Shown here: positions 10,541-26,593 of the stretch, piece by piece
Layout: each line of letters opens with the position of its first letter
Numbering within the stretch: the stretch's first letter is position 1
Source of the DNA: Agrocybe praecox
Taxonomy: Eukaryota > Basidiomycota > Agaricomycetes > Agaricales > Agrocybaceae
NCBI GenBank assembly: GCA_964017145.1
Contig: OZ024850.1
Span: 401,514 to 465,513 of the forward strand
Direction: 5' to 3'
DNA length: 64,000 nt
Made by a program: the position numbers and the translations under genes
The notes under the pieces: generated by a model
The model's input: only the letters and a program-made list of their open reading frames with translations
What the model was told of the DNA's origin: nothing
Database searches by the model: none

Positions 10541-12982
10541 CTAAGGTTTTCCGACGTTTATGGAGGCCACGGTATCCGATCTGAGGGCACGCTCCTTCTC
10601 GTAAGCCTCTGCTTCCTCTCTCCATTGCATGCCTTTCCACCACAAAAGCAGAATGATGAGACTGTTGAGTAGAAGAAGTCCGGCGAAGACGGTATACATC
10701 CAACCTGTAAGTTATAAGGTTAGTTCAAGAAAATCAGATACTGCAAGAAAATACCCACCATCTCCGAGGTTGTCCTTGGAAACAGAAAAAGTCAATTCTA
10801 AAAATAGAAGGAACACTTGGGGAGTGCATGCTCACCTGCAAGGGAACGGCGGCTTCTATGGATGCGAATGCAAACATGCCGCGGAAGGCGCTATTCGCCG
10901 CGACAGCGGTTGATGACCTCCCGGCATTTGCATCGACGACGTAAGCCAAGGTGCTGGCATAGATCCAGCTACGGAGTGTATAGTAAGATAACTAGTTTGA
11001 GATAGTCAGATGTGTAGGAAACTTACACGTTGAAGAAACCTCCGAAAAAGAGGAAGACACAAAGGGGTGCCAAATGTTGGATAAGGTGACAGAGCCATCC
11101 AAACCCGAGAACAAATGGAGGCAAGACAATCAAGCCGATAACAGTGCTTCGAAGGCGCATCTTGAAAAAGAAAGGTTCGAACATTTCAGTACCCAAAGTG
11201 AGAAGGTGGATAAGATGCGGATTATTGACTCACTTCCGGATAGCTTACACCTCCGTTAGCCTCCCTAAGACGCCCAAGTGCCCTGTCAGACCACCATCCT
11301 CCAAGAACACTTCCGAATACGCTTCCTAAAAGGGACTTAGATGCGGACGAATTATAAAAAACATATGGCCACTTACCAGCACCGACGGTAATCGTGACCA
11401 AGCCAATTTTGAGCGGACTGAAACCGTAAGAGTTCGCGAGCCTTCGGGATGTCGCGTAAGGGAGTAGGAAGGAAAATGCGTATAGGAGACCTATTAAGCA
11501 GTGTTAGAAAGAGCCGAATTTGGAGAAAGCCATAGCTTACCAGAAGACAGGAGGATTAATACATTATTCTTCCTTCGGAGGACGCGCACGAGGGGTTTTA
11601 GCGGATTAACATCTCTTAACGTTAAAGTGACTGTAGGAAGGTCGGATTTAATATCGTCTTCGTGGACGGCCTTCTCAAGGCTCTTCTCGATGTCAACAGC
11701 TATGTCGGAGTTGTTAGATTTTATACACCCGATTCCGGCAGATTTTGACGCTTTCGTGTTGGCGCGGCTAACAGAAGGTGGTGTGGCGCTTCGAAGACGC
11801 TTCCTCAGTACGTTTTGATAGGTCAAGCTGCGTTCGCATCTAAATGTGTCTTTGAAAAACACGACAAAGGCTGTCCAACAAACGCCGGCGATAATCGCGA
11901 GGAACCAGAAGATTGAACGCCAGCCAAAGAATGTGGTGAGAACACCTCCAAAAATGGGACCGAGGGACTACCAAAAAGTGTGAGTGGGTAGAGAATACGG
12001 GAAGTAGACTTAAGTAGACTCACCGGCCCAATAAGAGCTGCAACGTAGTAGATACCCATCTGCGAGATGATGACTTAGCATCGCATAAAAGAAATGAGTT
12101 CATTATAACTAACCTTTCTGCCACGCTCTGCGGGCTCGAAGATATCAGCTAGTGTCGCAGATCCTATTGATGTAACAGCGCTTGATCTGGAAAAATAGAA
12201 TTGTCAGTTTGGCTTGTCAGTCTTGATCCCGGCGAACTAACCCTGCAGCTTGGAGACACCGGAATCCAATAACACTAAAAATAAGGTCAATGTTGGGCGA
12301 CACTATTGTACAGTATATAAAGCTTACGGCTCAATGTGCTTGCTGACAGCTACCACTATACTTCCAATCGTGAAAAGCGTAAGAGAGCTGACGTAAACTA
12401 ACTATAAAGAAGGGTCAGAATTATAATATAGAGTGAGCGGGGTCAGAAGCGTGATTAGGTACTTTTCGTCCTTTGACTTCGCTCACGGCACTCCACACCA
12501 GGGGAAAAAGTCCTTGGACTAGAATATACATCGAAATGCTCAGACTAAATTGCGAACTGGTCGCGGGCAAGTCGGCTTCCATTTCAACAACAGCGGCTAT
12601 ATGAGACATGTCAATAAATAGATAATGGGGCTATAAGTTGCAGCGCTTACGATTCTGGATATTTGCAGCGAGGGCAGCAACCATAGAAGCAAATGCTATG
12701 AGAACTAGAGTGGCATTCTGAGATTTCATTAGCCCTCAATTAATAATCGCTAATATAATAAACACTTACTTTACGCAAGGAAGACCATTCTCGAGGGTCA
12801 TTATGAACAGGCATATGCTCAATATCATAGGTCGGCTCGGGAACGACTGTAGAAGTCGTACTGAGAGCTACAGACGCTTCCGTTCGCGACCTAGGAAGGT
12901 GAGGCCTGGGAATTTCAGACACAGGCGGAATGAAATTGCGAGTGCTTTGGTCAACAATAGCACTAATATTCTTGAAAGCCAT
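10541..12982 (-). CDS. MFS drug:H+ antiporter, DHA1 (Qdr/Aqr1-like)
   Basis: Multi-exon minus-strand gene. The start ATG at 12982 gives MAFKNISAIVDQSTRNF; a hydrophilic N-terminal region of about 85 residues follows. Recognisable transmembrane blocks in order: NATLVLIAFASMVAALAANI (TM1), QFSLSISMYILVQGLFPLVW (TM2), then SEVKGRK (motif A position) and LVYVSSLTLFTIGSIVVAVS (TM3). The stretch MGIYYVAALIGP joined to SLGPIFGGVLTTFFGWRSIF is motif C of the DHA1 antiporters. A long hydrophilic central loop (about 90 residues, rich in Ser, Arg and Asp) links the two halves. The C-terminus is MYTVFAGLLLLNSLIILLLW plus a charged tail ending SINVGKP. About ten introns of 50-65 nt. Qdr/Aqr1 relatives export drugs, weak acids or amino acids; the substrate here cannot be read from sequence. 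Confidence 0.8.
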
Positions 12983-14606
12983 GATATGCCGTAAAAAAGT
13001 CGTAAGAAGAAGAAAAAAGAAATGAGAACAGTAGGCGCCGGAGGCTAGAGAGATATATGAAAGTGTCTTTGTATAAACCACACTCTACGCCAAGATACAA
13101 GGTTTTATAGTAAATTCTTCAAACTACAGCCATGCAAAAAAGCAACAGCGTAAGAAAGCCTGGCAGTTCGTACGAGGTCACCGATCAGGCTCCTGCGCTT
13201 AAGCGGCGGTCCCTCGGCACGTAATGCTGGTGGTCCAGAGACCTTTTTCCATCAGCAAAAATACCTCCCTGTGTTTCCCATCATACATCGTACATACGGC
13301 GCGAGAAAAATGAAGAACATGTAGGCCATCCGTCCGTATACAAGGTGGGAAATGGGACATGAAATGCATACATCAACATCAACTGCGAAAATGACAGCAA
13401 GAATCCGCATCATTGGCAAAATATCGTCAATATCTCGTAAAGAGTTTTCGAGAATGCCTCCTCAAGAAGCAGTCCTTCAAAAAATTAATAGGATAATACA
13501 GCCAAAATGAGCGATATTCTATGAAGCAAGACATCATCGCAGTTAGTCATCGTTTTACGGCAGAGGAGGGACCAAAAAAAGATACCGCTGCAATGCATGT
13601 ATGTATCCAAATATACGGTGCCGATCCTGGGGATAAGAAATCGTTCACCGAAATGAGATCGGCCCTAAGAGCAGATTGTGACGCAAAAAGCACTGTAGAG
13701 GCCATGCTATCCTCGAAATACGGGTCGCACTATATTCTGACTCGCGCCTGTATATGGAGGATTGTCCGTTCGAACAGGCTTGAGTGGCTCTGGTAGCCAA
13801 GGCCCCACTCAGTGATTGCCACAAGCTGGCTAGTCCAATTATAGGTCATCGAGAGTTATTTTCGCCTCTTGCCAGGGCTAATTATGTTACAGTACGCCTG
13901 CCGATCGAGTTTGCAGCAAAATCTAAGTGGATATCAGTTAGAGCGAGCCATGCCTCTGTCACCAACTACTAGAGATCTCTTAATAAGATTAATCTCATTG
14001 GTCGAGGTCGAGGCATCTTCCATCGTCAACCCTTGCAGGATTCTTCTCCTGGCGGGCGGGGAAGACATGAAAAAGGGCAGTTTCTTCCATGTCCCTTACG
14101 ATTCACCAGCCAAGACGAAGGTCGTAGACACTATTTGAGCGACGAAGAAGGCGTGGTTCGACTGACAACAAGTTCAGGCTTAACAACACGTTTTTTTAGA
14201 TGTTGTGAAGACCGACGGGGGAATGTCGAAAAAACCGGTCGTGTTTGCGTAACGGAATCCATGAGGGACTGTTATATATAACGACCTCATCCGACGCACA
14301 ATCCGACGAACGTTCGTACAATCCCTCGAAAATGAGAACACATTTTAATGTCGTAGTCGTTCTCGGGTGGAATTGCCGGAACATATGATGTGACGGCAGA
14401 ACACCTGTGTGGGAAGTGGGAGAACATAACAAGATATGGCACGAGAAGAGACGGAAGACCTTTACGGAAGAATCTGGAAGATCTGAATGAAAGGGAACGG
14501 CTGGGAATAACCGCGGCTAAAACTGAGCTGACATCATGCCTTTAGATAGGTTGATAAGATTGGCAAATAAGGTTGACAAGAGAACATGATACTCGATTAT
14601 TGTTAC
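12983..14606. other. intergenic region, no gene seen
   Basis: About 1.6 kb between the transporter promoter and the 3' end of RRP6. Frames up to about 90 codons exist on the plus strand (for example 13521-13796), but none has a motif, signal or splice pattern I can support. Confidence 0.4.
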
Positions 14607-17600
14607 CTATTTGAAGGTATGCGACTGGTTGCCTTTCTTTAATTCACTATGAGCCTTGGGAGGAGCTGGGAAATCGCCATAAAAAACGCCTCCTGTAATT
14701 TCAAAAAAAGAACATTAGTTTCACACATAATTATATGATATTAAAGGCTGCCGTCACAAACCTTTGTTGTTCTGCTTCCTTTGGCGCTTCTTTTTCCTAT
14801 CTTCAAGATCAGGATTATCGTCCAAAATATTCGAAGCTACCGAGAAATCGAAGGGCTCCGCTTCTTCATGTTTGGAGACAGGCTGCTGATGCTTCGGCGT
14901 GGTGTGGGTATCCGTACTGCCTGTGTCTTGGTTGCCCTCGTCAGCCGCAGGAGACGGTTTGGACTCCTCAGCTTTCCGTTTTCGCTTTTGCCTGGGTTGC
15001 CCAACTACAACGATTGTGTCGATCTCCTCCTTGACTTCTTTTTTTGTTTGTCTCTGAGAAGGGGCTACGTAAGGTATTTCGACCTGCACGCCGGAAGCCG
15101 CGTCAACTTCTGCCTGTTGCACTTCGTTGCTTGTCTGAGGCGTGGTAGCAATGATCTATAATTTGACACTCATGAGCTCCTACACTTGACATCATTGGAG
15201 AAGAAGGGTTGGTATGAACGTAGATACCAGTACTGACTTGAGGGATAGCAGGTGCCATCGAAAAGCTGCGGTTAATTTTTGCGACGAGCACCTCGAAATG
15301 CGGGTGGCTGGCACGATGATGGGAGATCGACGTCACCTTCACAGTTGAAGAGGACCCCTGTGTAATTAATTACGAGTCTTTTGGGTCAGAACGACAAGTG
15401 AAAGATAAGTAGGGTTTGGAGCCACTTACGACGAGCTGACTTCCGCTGCTTGTACCGAACAACGTGCTTACTGCACTTGCATAGCCTAGTACTGGTTTTG
15501 AGATTTGTGACGAGGTTGCAATACCAAAAAGTGAAGATTGGGACGTTGAGGGGATCCGGTTTTGCCCTACGTTTCTCACAAGTAAGCACCGCAGCAATAT
15601 CCGATAGAGAGCTCGACTAGCATACCTTGTCCCCAAATGCTCGTGTTTTCTTTCTTGTCGGTTTCTTCCAACTTCTTAATTTCCTCATCAAGCATAACCA
15701 CATCCTTTTGTGTTTTTTCGATTGCAGATTTCGTTGACCCGGTTTGTTCCTCCGAATCATCCTTCTTACCACCTTCTCCCCCTATGCGAGCCATAGCCAT
15801 CCCTCGTTTCACTGCCTCCTTGACGACAGTCAGAAGTTCCTTTGCACGTCGTTTCACGATGGGTGGAATGGAAGATTTGAACATTGCCAATAGTGCTGCC
15901 ATATCAGCAGGCGGGTGTTCTGCCATGAGGAATAAAACATGGTTCTGCAACACGTATCTATGGAGATTGAAAAAAAAGGGGGGGAAATAGAAAGAAAGAA
16001 AGGGTTTGAAGGTAGACACAGGAATAAAGCGAAATTTAATAATGAAGAGACAAAGTATGGCAAAGCGTGTAACGTACCTGGTGCTTTCGTCTTCCTCCCT
16101 AGCTGCACGCTCCCTCCATCCATGCACACTCCTATAGACCTCCCTATGAAGAGCCCCAATCCCGACTCCGGGCCCTCCTGCCGTCAATGCAGCTTTGTTC
16201 CATTTCTTAGCAAGAGTGTCCCATCCACCGCTGCCTGAACCTTCAGTTATATCATACGGTTCCTTTGAGTACACCCTGAGGGATGTCTCGGCCGAACGCG
16301 ATAATGCCTCATCGAGCAAACCTTGAGGAGACAATGATGTCGAAGCAACGACAGGCGGCGAGGGTGACCGCGACTGAGATTTTGTCTTTGATCGGTCCAG
16401 CAGGGCGTTTTTGAGGTTATCATAAATGTACAATAAGAAGTGCGTGTCCGAGCGGGCATATCTGAGCATATCTTCAGGTAGCGGTCTATAATCAAAAATT
16501 GAACTTTTTAATAATGGGATATTAGTCATGGTTTATGATTCGACAAACCGTATTCTCCAGTCCGCTAATTGATAACGCTTATCAGGGACAAAATCGCAAT
16601 ACATCTCAAGAAGATTAGCCAGCCCGTGACGGGGGAATTCTACAACAGCATTATATTAGCTAATAAATAAATAATATCACGAGGCATACCTAGTAGTTTG
16701 GACGCATGGTAGGTATCGAAAAGATTGACGATATAGATGTTAAAGTCTTGTTGAAGCCATACAATGTCACTGTCTGCACCGTGGAAGACCTATGAAGTGT
16801 TAGAAAGAGCCTTTTTTGCCCACAAGGGCTATGTCCTTACTTTAACGATTTCAGGATCTGTGAATACTTCATTCATGCTCTCCATTTCATCTCTCACAGC
16901 CAACAGGTCCACGACCCAATCTTGGTCCCTGTCGCTTATTTGCATTAGACATAGGAATCCAGAATATGAACGATAACTGTGATGTTCCAGATCAACTGCT
17001 ATTTCTGTGGCTGTCTTCAACTTGGATAACGTCCGTTGGAATTCTTCTTTGGTATCTACCCATGTTGCCTGTGTATCCTCGAAGGAAGTTGGTGGTATGG
17101 GAGTGCATGACTTGAACATTCTGGTAGGATATGTAATATGCGTAATTTCGTAGCGGTAAGGATGGTTTGCGCTGCAAGGTAATTAGCATCGGTATAGGGA
17201 AAGAATGACGTTTGCATACATTATATTAGAATCATTTTGGTTGTCGTCCGTATAGACATAGCCGAGGGGTACTTTTGCGTTGTATTTATGCGAGAGAGTT
17301 GGATACCATTGCACGTCCGAATTCGTGACTTTCTTGGTGAAAAGCAGCTGAGGTTTGGAGAGGTTTGGAGCGTGTTGAATAACAGCTTTGTCGTTAGTCG
17401 AGAAGACAGACTTCTAGAAAGAGATGTGAGTATAAGCCTACTTGACGCTGAACAGACGCACCTGTTTCGTCGAGATTATCGGAGAGTTAATAGCAATCAC
17501 AGGTGCCTTATTCTTTCCAAGAAATTGATCCAGGCAAGAATCCTAAAGGAATTTGAGTGATGTATTCTAACACGCAAATAACTTGAATATACGCACCGTC

Positions 17601-17929
17601 TTTTCTAACAGCTGGTCCACCGAATCAACGACCAAAGCATGGAAATTGTCGGTCACATCGTCCTGGGTATCGATCTTCCCTTTTCCCCTTTCTTTACGAC
17701 CTCTTGTTGCGTCCACCGTCGAAGCAAGATTAAGTAGCTTATTGGTCATGTTCAATACTCTTTCGGAAAACGCGTCCAGTTGTCCCGCAAGATCCAGATC
17801 CATAGAACGATGAAATCCAATATCTGAAGGCAGACCCGCTGCTTTTCGTGTTACTCCCAGTGCTGCAGCTTGAAGTCGACCATTGTAGCCATCAAAGGAT
17901 GCAGAAGTCAAATGTATGTCGTCCGTCAT
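14607..17929 (-). CDS. RRP6: exosome 3'-5' exoribonuclease RRP6 (EXOSC10)
   Basis: Nuclear exosome-associated distributive 3'-5' RNase that trims and degrades rRNA, snoRNA and cryptic transcripts. Domains in order: a PMC2NT-like N-terminus from [11 protein letters not shown] (start 17929) through [20 protein letters not shown]; the DEDD-Y exonuclease with motif [11 protein letters not shown], motif [18 protein letters not shown] and motif [14 protein letters not shown]; then an HRDC domain, [19 protein letters not shown] and following helices. A long charged, Lys/Glu-rich tail with basic clusters ([16 protein letters not shown]) looks like nuclear and nucleolar targeting. The end is [12 protein letters not shown]...HTFK. 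All the acidic catalytic residues and the tyrosine are visible. Many short introns; one within the HRDC region is about 125 nt and happens to be open in frame. Confidence 0.93.
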
Positions 17930-18809
17930 TTTGAAACGCAAGAGTTCGTCTAGGAAAACCGCGTAATGCGTAGTGAAGTAAGAACTTAAGGCGACCCAAA
18001 GTCAATCCAAAATGTTCTGAAAATGTTTTCTGAATCCGGAGATACACGTGACATTATACTCGGGCCGTTGATAGCGGGCCTCCAACCCAAATTTGGCACT
18101 GCTCGTGTCGGAGGTTCCTTTCGTAGTACAACCATCGTTTTTCTGTCAATTTCGCGAATCGTATCGTCTGAAGAATAAACCAAAGAAGGTTCCAAGAATG
18201 GATAGTTGTACTTCTTCGGTTCTTCATTATCCTATGAAGATATGGACATCTATTGAGTCGAGTTGGAGTCGAGTTAAGGGGAAATAACTGTTGATAAGCG
18301 TTCATAATTTCCGCCGGAAGAACAAGATATTGGCTCTGGCTGCTACGATTCGGCTAGGAAAAAATAAGATACTACGCAGCCCATGTGTTAACCCACGATC
18401 ATGAACAGCTAGCGACGAGTCTTAAATTAATCAAACGTGTATGAGCATCAACGACGTCAAATTTCTAAAGGATATAAGTTTCTTTTGTTATACTTTCGGG
18501 AACATTCGAGCTGGACGTGGAGGTCTCAAAGACGACTGGTCCGCAGAGGAATCTTATGGAAAAGAGAAGGAGGGTGAGGATAAGGACGTTGACGCGGAAA
18601 AACGTGCCAGCGACTCTCAAGCACATGTCTCTGTCGATGAATAGGCCTAGGGACCGCTGGCTCATAGTGACAATGGACAATTGATTTCGACGAGAAGATG
18701 GAACATTTGGATTTTCGTAGTCAAAATTACAGTACAATTCTTATTCTTCGACTTCCTTCCAACGATATCTCGAGCCTCTCATCCTAGGATGTATTAAGCT
18801 TGTTTCACT
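17930..18809. other. intergenic region upstream of RRP6
   Basis: No convincing gene. A minus-strand frame at 18737-18465 contains a hydrophobic stretch (VNVLILTLLLFSIRF) that could be a membrane segment, but it lacks other support. The rest would contain the RRP6 promoter. Confidence 0.35.
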
Positions 18810-19101
18810 CTATTCGCTGCTGTCTCGCTTTGGTTGTGATTTGTTGTCGACGTCATCTGGTCGTTCGTTGAGCCGCAAACTCGCGGTTCCGAGACTTATC
18901 GAGCAATTCTCAGATATAGGTGATGTATAGCCAGACAGAATTCCTGGTTCATGGTGACCAGTGCTAGTGGACGTTGATGCTGTTTTGGCTAATGAAACAA
19001 AATATGGGTTAGGAACCCGAGTGAGATCGATATTTGACGCGAAACGTACCTTTCGTTTGCCCGGCTACATTCTCTCTAACACGGAATTCTGTGGAGGACA
19101 T
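18810..19101 (-). CDS. small two-exon hypothetical protein, 76 aa
   Basis: Exon 1 is 19101-19050 (MSSTEFRVRENVAGQTK), the intron 19049-18989 has GTACGT...TTAG borders, and exon 2 is 18988-18810. Together they make a continuous 77-codon frame ending in TAG. The product is Ser/Thr-rich and hydrophilic (KTASTSTSTGHHEPG), with an acidic/basic end NERPDDVDNKSQPKRDSSE; no membrane segment or known domain. The clean splice pattern is the main evidence for coding. It sits between RRP6 and SMC3 on the same strand. I do not recognise the family. Confidence 0.4.
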
Positions 19102-19779
19102 TTCGATGTGTTACTTGAAAGTTGATGGGGAGTATGTATAACTTTGTGTTACGATTGGAGCTATTCTGGCTCTTGGATTATATACACTTTCGTCATGTTA
19201 TAGACATACTGGCTATGTCATAGGTGGCCTAAAAGGTTTGAGCCGAAACCACTGTCTGGAGTATGTTGGAGACGACAGTTGGAGCCATTTTTCCAGAGTC
19301 ATGAGTGATTCAAGAGGTAGACAGTAGTGATTGTCAGAAAACCGGTTAAGGTCGCTTCCGAACATCCTTAGTTGACTGTGGGACTCAACACGAGCAGACT
19401 GATGTTAAGCAGGTCTTTGCGGGTAAAGGAAAGAAACATGCGGTACGCGACGATTCTAATTTAAATCTAATGGGCCATCGCACGATTCCGTGATTTGCGG
19501 CAACGGCCGAACGCTGCAAGGGCGTAAACCCCAAATTCTGACAGTGATATTATGCTCATCCTGCTCCGAAATCGCCTCAAAATTACGAGTCACGATGCGA
19601 TGAGTCAAAACATTAGTGGCGCACAATACGGTCAGTAAAATACATATCTGATAAATGTTAAAAGTACAGGGTACTCATGTAGCATAAACTAATACGATAA
19701 ATAACAATCAGCAAAAGAACCTGAATACAGGAGGAAAGCATAATCGATAGACACTGAAAGGAAAGGGCATATGTGGTTA
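19102..19779. other. intergenic region
   Basis: About 680 bp between the small gene and the 3' end of SMC3. It would hold the promoter of the former and the terminator of the latter; no coding frame or repeat stands out. Confidence 0.4.
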
Positions 19780-24279
<4,500 letters not shown>

Positions 24280-24631
24280 ATTAAGCTACAGGCCAAAAAA
24301 TTTGCGTCCGACCTGTTAGAAACCGGTGGCAAATGGGAAAAGCGCTTGTGAAGACCAAATATCAATTCAACCTTTGCGCAAGGCTGGCTCGTTGAATTTG
24401 GGAGCCGTGACAGTACGTGACACAGCGCGTTTGTGACGACGCGTGATAGAAATGACCCACAGCGATCGAAGTTCACACGCGGATTACACGCGGATGAATT
24501 TAAAATTCTATATTCTATCAATTAGCATTGAACGAGTAAACTCGGAGCAACATTCTAGAAAATGTTAGGCAAAACAAACTATGACCGATCACCTTATAAG
24601 AATGAGAATATAAAGCAACGTTTGTATTGTA
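24280..24631. other. SMC3 promoter region
   Basis: About 350 bp between the SMC3 start and the 3' end of the DUF6533 gene. It contains the MluI cell-cycle box listed separately and further CGCG-rich repeats (CACGCGGATTACACGCGG near 24475). Confidence 0.5.
24439..24444. promoter_or_regulatory. MluI cell-cycle box (MCB) upstream of SMC3
   Basis: The palindrome ACGCGT lies 160 bp upstream of the SMC3 start codon. In ascomycete yeasts the MBF factor binds ACGCGT to drive G1/S expression of replication and cohesion genes. Related CGCG motifs sit nearby at 24425-24430 and 24476-24492. Function here is inferred from the motif and position only. Confidence 0.4.
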
Positions 24632-26593
24632 CTATACATTGTGGGATGCTCTTGAACTTAGCAGTAGTACCGGCATGGGCTTCTGCATCGTCCGATGATT
24701 CTCGTCATTTAAAGTATCTAAGGTACTCGGAGTATCCAGATCCTCGCGCTGGACAAATATTAATTCATTCCGTGCACCCGCCTCGGGGTCAAAACCCGCA
24801 GTTGGAGGCGGCGTTGGAAGTGACATGATAAAAGAGGGATAATCGAATAGATGGCCTCCAGAAGAGGTCCGTCTGCGCCGTCTGCGATCGAAAAGAAGGG
24901 AATTTGGAGAGGAAAGGGTGTCAGAAGCCATCTCTTCTCCTGCTCTCTTTAGGTTCAGAGTGATTCTTGACATCATTGCAACCTGTGATGATGGTCAGGA
25001 GTCATCGGGATATGCTTCAATAAGTTATTATAGTACGACTTACAGTGATACTGTAAGATGGAGGGAAGCTCGGTAAGTTTGCAATTGATCAGAAATAATG
25101 GCACTCTCACAGTTGCTCTGTCCTATTGTACGCCAAGTTGCCAATCAGTTTCAGTTAATCATAAAAGTTTAATTCAGCTTACTGTGCAGCAATATTCTTA
25201 GTGCCGGGAGGGGCAGCGACAATCATAAATGTCAGGACGCATGTAACAGAGAATATCACGCTAAATATCCCACTTTAGCAATCTGACCTATCACATTGCT
25301 AACGCGTCATCCTGCTCACCTGTAATACAGCAGCCCATCTTCCAACAGGCGCTTAATAATGTAACTAGCTTCTTCCCGCCTTATTGGAGGTACGGTGCAA
25401 TAAAGTGTCAGACCAAATATTATTGTGTCGTACAGAAGAGGGATCCAAGCGGAAGACGATGCTAGGCCGCTTCTACCAATGCGGATTATTGATTGGGTTA
25501 TTAATTTGTTTTCACTGGGACATGTAACACAAGCTTACATGGAAGGGTCGAACACCATACTACATGCTGCAGGATTTCAAAGAAAATCAGGACTTTTATA
25601 ATTCGAAAATATGATGGTCGTACCATGAATTCCCGACTCGGGATTATGGACGACAGCTGGAAAAGTAAATAAGCGCCAGAGACGTGATGGCAATTGTAAC
25701 TACGAGACGTACGTTGCCCACGACTGATTAGCCATGCGTTCATCGCCGTCTCAAAAATGAGGATGCACCATAACCCATTTGCTATCCATTTTTGGTGTGG
25801 GTATAGTGCTTTGATGCGTAGGAGCATCATTAGGCCGACAACTTCGACGGCGATGGCAACTGTACATCCTTCGTAGCGGACAAAACGTGCGCATCTGGAA
25901 CTCCAATGAGCAACCCACATTTACACAATCCGAGAATCGGTCGCTGACCTCTATGATAAGCGACAAAAAGCCGTGATTACCGCAGTGTACGGGTGTATAG
26001 TATATCCCGGACGTACCTCGTATGTCCATGTCGGCGACAAGTACGCTATCAGTAAAATAATTAGAGCATTGATAGCTGAATGCAGTAAAATTCATACCAA
26101 ATAGGTTAATTATAAACCCCAGTGGAGTGAAATAACGATTCTGAAGGAATATTTAGTTCATACTTCCGGTGAATGGTGGAGAGAACCAACAAAGAGAAAG
26201 AGGTATACAACTAGGAGATAGGAATTCAGCGACTGCGTCATCGTAGGATGCCTCGAATGATTGATGACCACTCACACAAGCCTTTCCGTTTTCCTTTCCA
26301 AATAAGCTCGACCTATGGTACGACATGAGGATACAATCTTGAAAGGCATTGTCCTGCTTACCTCGTCCGCAAATGTGTCGATGTGGTCCCATATCAACAC
26401 CACAAAACTCGCGAATCCAACGTACTACACAAGAGCGATTGGTTTTCGAGCGACAACTGGGGACAATTCTGCCTTACATTGGTACGGACACTGTTCGAGG
26501 ATAATGTAGGACTGAAGGAAATAGAAACCAGTAGATAGTGAAAACTCACGTATCTGCAATATCAGGATAAACGTGCGGTATCGCTTGAGGCAT
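24632..26593 (-). CDS. DUF6533-type multi-pass membrane protein
   Basis: Minus-strand gene starting MPQAIPHVYPDIAD at 26593. After splicing, the N-terminal block reads YVGFASFVVLIWDHIDTFAD then EVELIWKGK, the hallmark of the agaricomycete DUF6533 family. Next come NRYFTPLGFIINLF, FVRYEGCTVAIAVEVVGLMM and LRIKALYPHQKWIANGLWCI, giving about seven membrane segments in total. The last exon encodes a basic cytosolic tail (DRRRRRRTSSGGHLFDYPSF) ending SSRASHNV. Its function is unknown; the topology and expansion in mushrooms suggest a receptor-like or sensory role, which is inference. Introns are short and numerous. The middle exons are less certain than the two ends. Confidence 0.75.
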
